Position numbers and translations under genes: made by a program
Origin: Clostridia bacterium
GTDB lineage: Bacteria > Bacillota_A > Clostridia > Christensenellales > CAG-138
Assembly (NCBI GenBank): GCA_017553815.1
Contig: JAFZJT010000186.1
Span: forward strand, 1-16,416
Length of the DNA: 16,416 nucleotides
Reading direction: 5' to 3'
Shown: positions 15,301-16,416 of the stretch, piece by piece
How the letters are laid out: every line of letters starts with the position of its first letter
Numbering within the stretch: the stretch's first letter is position 1
Notes under the pieces: model-generated
Told to the model about the DNA's origin: nothing
The model's input: only the letters and a program-made list of their open reading frames with translations
The model's database searches: none

Positions 15301-15811
15301 GGGCGGAGCGATAACGGACGGCACCTCGGTACGCGTCGGCGGCATAATCGCCTCCGTCAAAACAAGGCCGATAAAGAACGGCTCGGGCGTTATGGCAACG
15401 GGCGTTCTTGAGGATATGAGCGGAAGGGTCGAGTTCCTCGCTTTCCCGACAGTCTATCAAAAATGCGCGCAGCTTCTTTTGAAGGATAAACGGGTCATCC
15501 TGACGGGGCGAATGTCCATGCGCGAGGATAAGCCAAACACCGTCATGGTGGACGACGCCGTGCCCCTCATAAAGGTCGACACAAAGCGGCTCGCCCTCAA
15601 CTTCACAGTAGGCACCGAGCCGCTGAAAAAGCGCGTTATCGAGTCGCTGCGGCGCTTTCCCGGCAATACCGAGGTCGTGTTCGCAAATTCCGTAACAAGA
15701 AAACAGGAGCTTGCGCCCAAGGAGCTTTCCGTGCACCCGTCCGTTGAGCTTCTAAACGAGCTCAAGGGGCTTCTCGGCGAAGAAAACGTTAAGCTGATTT
15801 TGAAAAAATAA
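12374..15811 (+). CDS. dnaE: DNA polymerase III subunit alpha, DnaE type
   Basis: This is the 1145-residue replicative polymerase of the C family. The PHP domain begins at once (FTHLHVHTEYSLLDGAA, 3-19). Its metal-ligand motifs look intact: HxH at 7-9, ITDHGN with D40-H41, and E66 in GMEAYV. The polymerase core has GPGRGSG (351-357), PDFDVDF with Asp393 and Asp395, and MDFLGLRTL with the third catalytic Asp545. RPGPMDQIPRYI and YQEQVMQI are further family motifs. An OB-fold domain (about 985-1065, VRVGGIIASVKTRP) and a short C-terminal domain follow. There is no DnaQ-like exonuclease insert, so this is not PolC, which Bacillota usually carry elsewhere. ATG 12374 follows GGAGA at 12361-12365; a TTG at 12359 in the same frame is less likely. 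The 75-base gap after whiA contains no convincing promoter. Confidence 0.97.
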   Translation: MSFTHLHVHTEYSLLDGAARISELVERVKELGMDSVAITDHGNMYGTIAFYKACTAAGIRPIIGMEAYVAPKTIADKTGMRENAHLILLCKNETGYRNLIKLSSIAYVDGFYYRPRIDYDLLEKHSEGLICLSACLAGDIPSYLLLNQYDEARELALRLKNVFGEDFYIELQNHGIPEQLVVLPRLNKLAEELGIKTVATNDVHYVKKEDAEAQDVLLCVQTGRFVDEENRMRMQTDDFYVKSEAEMLERMHGYEQAVYNTAEVSAKCEHKIEFGKRHLPGFTAPDGMSNEEYIRKLCSEGMISRYGEPSKEHWDRLDFELDVITKMGFVDYYLIVWDFIRFAKSKSIDVGPGRGSGAASIAAYTMGITDVDPIKYSLLFERFLNPERVSMPDFDVDFCDDRRQEVIDYVKEKYGSDHVCQIVTFGTMAARAAVRDVGRVLRVPLNEVDRIAKLVPQALGITLKAALEGVPELKALYDTDEQVHKLLDLSMKVEGLPRNTSTHAAGVVISSLPTMELVPLQRNDESITTQFTMTELEELGMLKMDFLGLRTLTVIRDCIDLIKVKGDTPPDFSNCKYDDKRVYDLISSGETVGVFQLESPGMTSFMIQMKPSCLEDVIAGISLYRPGPMDQIPRYIEGKQNASSVHYETELLRPILENTYGCMVYQEQVMQIVRDLAGYSLGRSDLVRRAMSKKKHDVMAKERQNFIYGIEENGVVTVDGALRRGVSKEAAEKIFDEMMDFASYAFNKAHAACYAVVAYRTALLKYLYPVEFMTALINSFITVQDTVASYIGYCKQCGIKLLPPDVNRSRARFSVENGAIRFGLAAIKNVGEGVINELLEQRQLGGNFRDFSDFVRRANSINKRTLEWMIMAGCFDSFGVSRKYLMGHYELELASAGAERKRIELGQFSLFDIQDNSQAPKFELGAEAKIEFPMSELLAMEHGATGVYISGHPLMEYEKELSEMKHNCKLLNDAEEGGAITDGTSVRVGGIIASVKTRPIKNGSGVMATGVLEDMSGRVEFLAFPTVYQKCAQLLLKDKRVILTGRMSMREDKPNTVMVDDAVPLIKVDTKRLALNFTVGTEPLKKRVIESLRRFPGNTEVVFANSVTRKQELAPKELSVHPSVELLNELKGLLGEENVKLILKK

Positions 15812-15812
15812 A

Positions 15813-16416
15813 GTGACCGAAAACAAAAACGAAAACGGAATAGTCGAAATAGAGATAAGCTCCTACGGCTCCGAGGGTCAGGGCGTCGGCAGGCTCGACG
15901 GGCTCGCGGTGTTCGTTAAGGGCGCGCTCATCGGTGAGCGCGTGAGGGTTCGTATAGTCAAGTCCGCGCCTCGCTTTGCCGAGGCGAAGCTCGTCGAAGT
16001 GCTCGAAAAAAGCCCGAATAGGGTCGAGCCACCATGCCCGAGCTTCGACCGTTGCGGAGGTTGCGACCTGATGCACATGAGCTACGCTCATCAGCTCGAA
16101 TTCAAGCGCATGAAGGTCGAAAGCGCCTTTCGCCGTATAGGGGGATTCGATATCGAAATTAAGCCCTGCATCGCCTCGCCCGAGACCCTTCGCTATCGCA
16201 ACAAGGCCGTTTTCAGCTTCGCCCAACGCGGCGAAAGTATCGTTTCGGGCACGCTCGGCGAAAAGAGCCACAGCGTTATAGAGATCACCGATTGCCTTTT
16301 GCAGAATGAAACATCGCTCAAGATACTTGAAACCGTCACTAAATGGGCGAACGACTTCGCCATACCCGCCTATAACGAAAGAACGGGGAAGGGCGTGCTT
16401 CGCCATCTCGCGGTGC
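15813..16416 (+). CDS. rlmD: 23S rRNA (uracil-5-)-methyltransferase, RlmD/RumA family, 3' end outside the window
   Basis: This is the first 201 codons of a SAM-dependent methyltransferase that makes 5-methyluridine in 23S rRNA; the Bacillus homologue RlmCD acts at two sites. A TRAM-type RNA-binding domain (about 9-65: SSYGSEGQGVGRLDGLAVFV) is followed by iron-sulfur cysteines C75, C81 and C84 in CPSFDRCGGCDLMH. A likely fourth ligand is C161 in ITDCLLQ. LRYRNKAVFSF (126-136) is the family core motif. The catalytic domain lies beyond the window. GTG 15813 is the only possible start, because TGA closes the frame at 15801-15803. It begins one base after the dnaE stop without a ribosome binding site, so translation is probably coupled to dnaE. 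Confidence 0.93.
   Translation, partial: MTENKNENGIVEIEISSYGSEGQGVGRLDGLAVFVKGALIGERVRVRIVKSAPRFAEAKLVEVLEKSPNRVEPPCPSFDRCGGCDLMHMSYAHQLEFKRMKVESAFRRIGGFDIEIKPCIASPETLRYRNKAVFSFAQRGESIVSGTLGEKSHSVIEITDCLLQNETSLKILETVTKWANDFAIPAYNERTGKGVLRHLAV

Noticed and set aside
15789..16406. A 205-codon open frame on the minus strand
   Set aside because: The plus strand over the same bases encodes an rRNA methyltransferase with its cysteine cluster and family motifs. The minus frame shows no recognisable motif and is an antisense shadow in GC-rich sequence.
1..16416. Mobile element, prophage, CRISPR or defence system
   Set aside because: I saw no transposase, integrase, regularly spaced repeats, phage genes, toxin-antitoxin pair or defence-type ATPase/nuclease; the genes are mostly housekeeping.

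Overview
The window looks like ordinary core chromosome of a Bacillota (Clostridia-like) bacterium with mid-range GC. The pointers are the rapZ-whiA pair next to murB and a DnaE-type polymerase, a VanW-domain surface protein, strong GGAGG-type ribosome binding sites, near-consensus sigma-A promoters, and hairpin-plus-T terminators at the ends of units. A genus cannot be named from sequence alone. I see no prophage, insertion sequence, CRISPR array, toxin-antitoxin pair or recognisable defence cassette.

Layout. 1-794: 3' part of tsf (EF-Ts), closed by a strong terminator. 961-1113: tRNA-Thr(GGT) on the minus strand with its own promoter and a terminator shared by both strands. 1209-3066: a membrane-anchored VanW-family protein with a TTG start, a good promoter and an inverted repeat upstream. 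3185-4215: the ribosomal operon rplM-rpsI, driven by a perfect TTGACA-17-TATAAT promoter that lies inside a perfect 12-bp inverted repeat, and ended by a textbook terminator. 4234-5856: an amidohydrolase that starts almost directly after that terminator. 5896-5933: a terminator between converging genes. 5947-8332 (minus): a two-gene ABC exporter (ATPase then permease) with a TTGACA promoter overlapped by a short palindrome. 8429-9301: a divergent, short, membrane-anchored protein resembling a solute-binding protein. 9346-12298: promoter, murB, rapZ and whiA. 12374-15811: dnaE. 15813-16416: 5' part of an RlmD/RumA-type 23S rRNA uracil methyltransferase, one base after dnaE.

How the genes relate. 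Translation (EF-Ts, tRNA-Thr, L13, S9, rRNA methylation), peptidoglycan precursor synthesis and its control (MurB, RapZ), division/chromosome control (WhiA) and replication (DnaE) account for most of the window. The accessory part is the VanW protein, the amidohydrolase, the ABC exporter and the orphan binding-protein-like gene.

I did not find a convincing new system. The points most worth a second look are the palindrome around the rplM promoter, the absence of glmR/yvcK from its usual place between rapZ and whiA, the orphan solute-binding-like protein divergent from the exporter, and several starts that lack a Shine-Dalgarno sequence.
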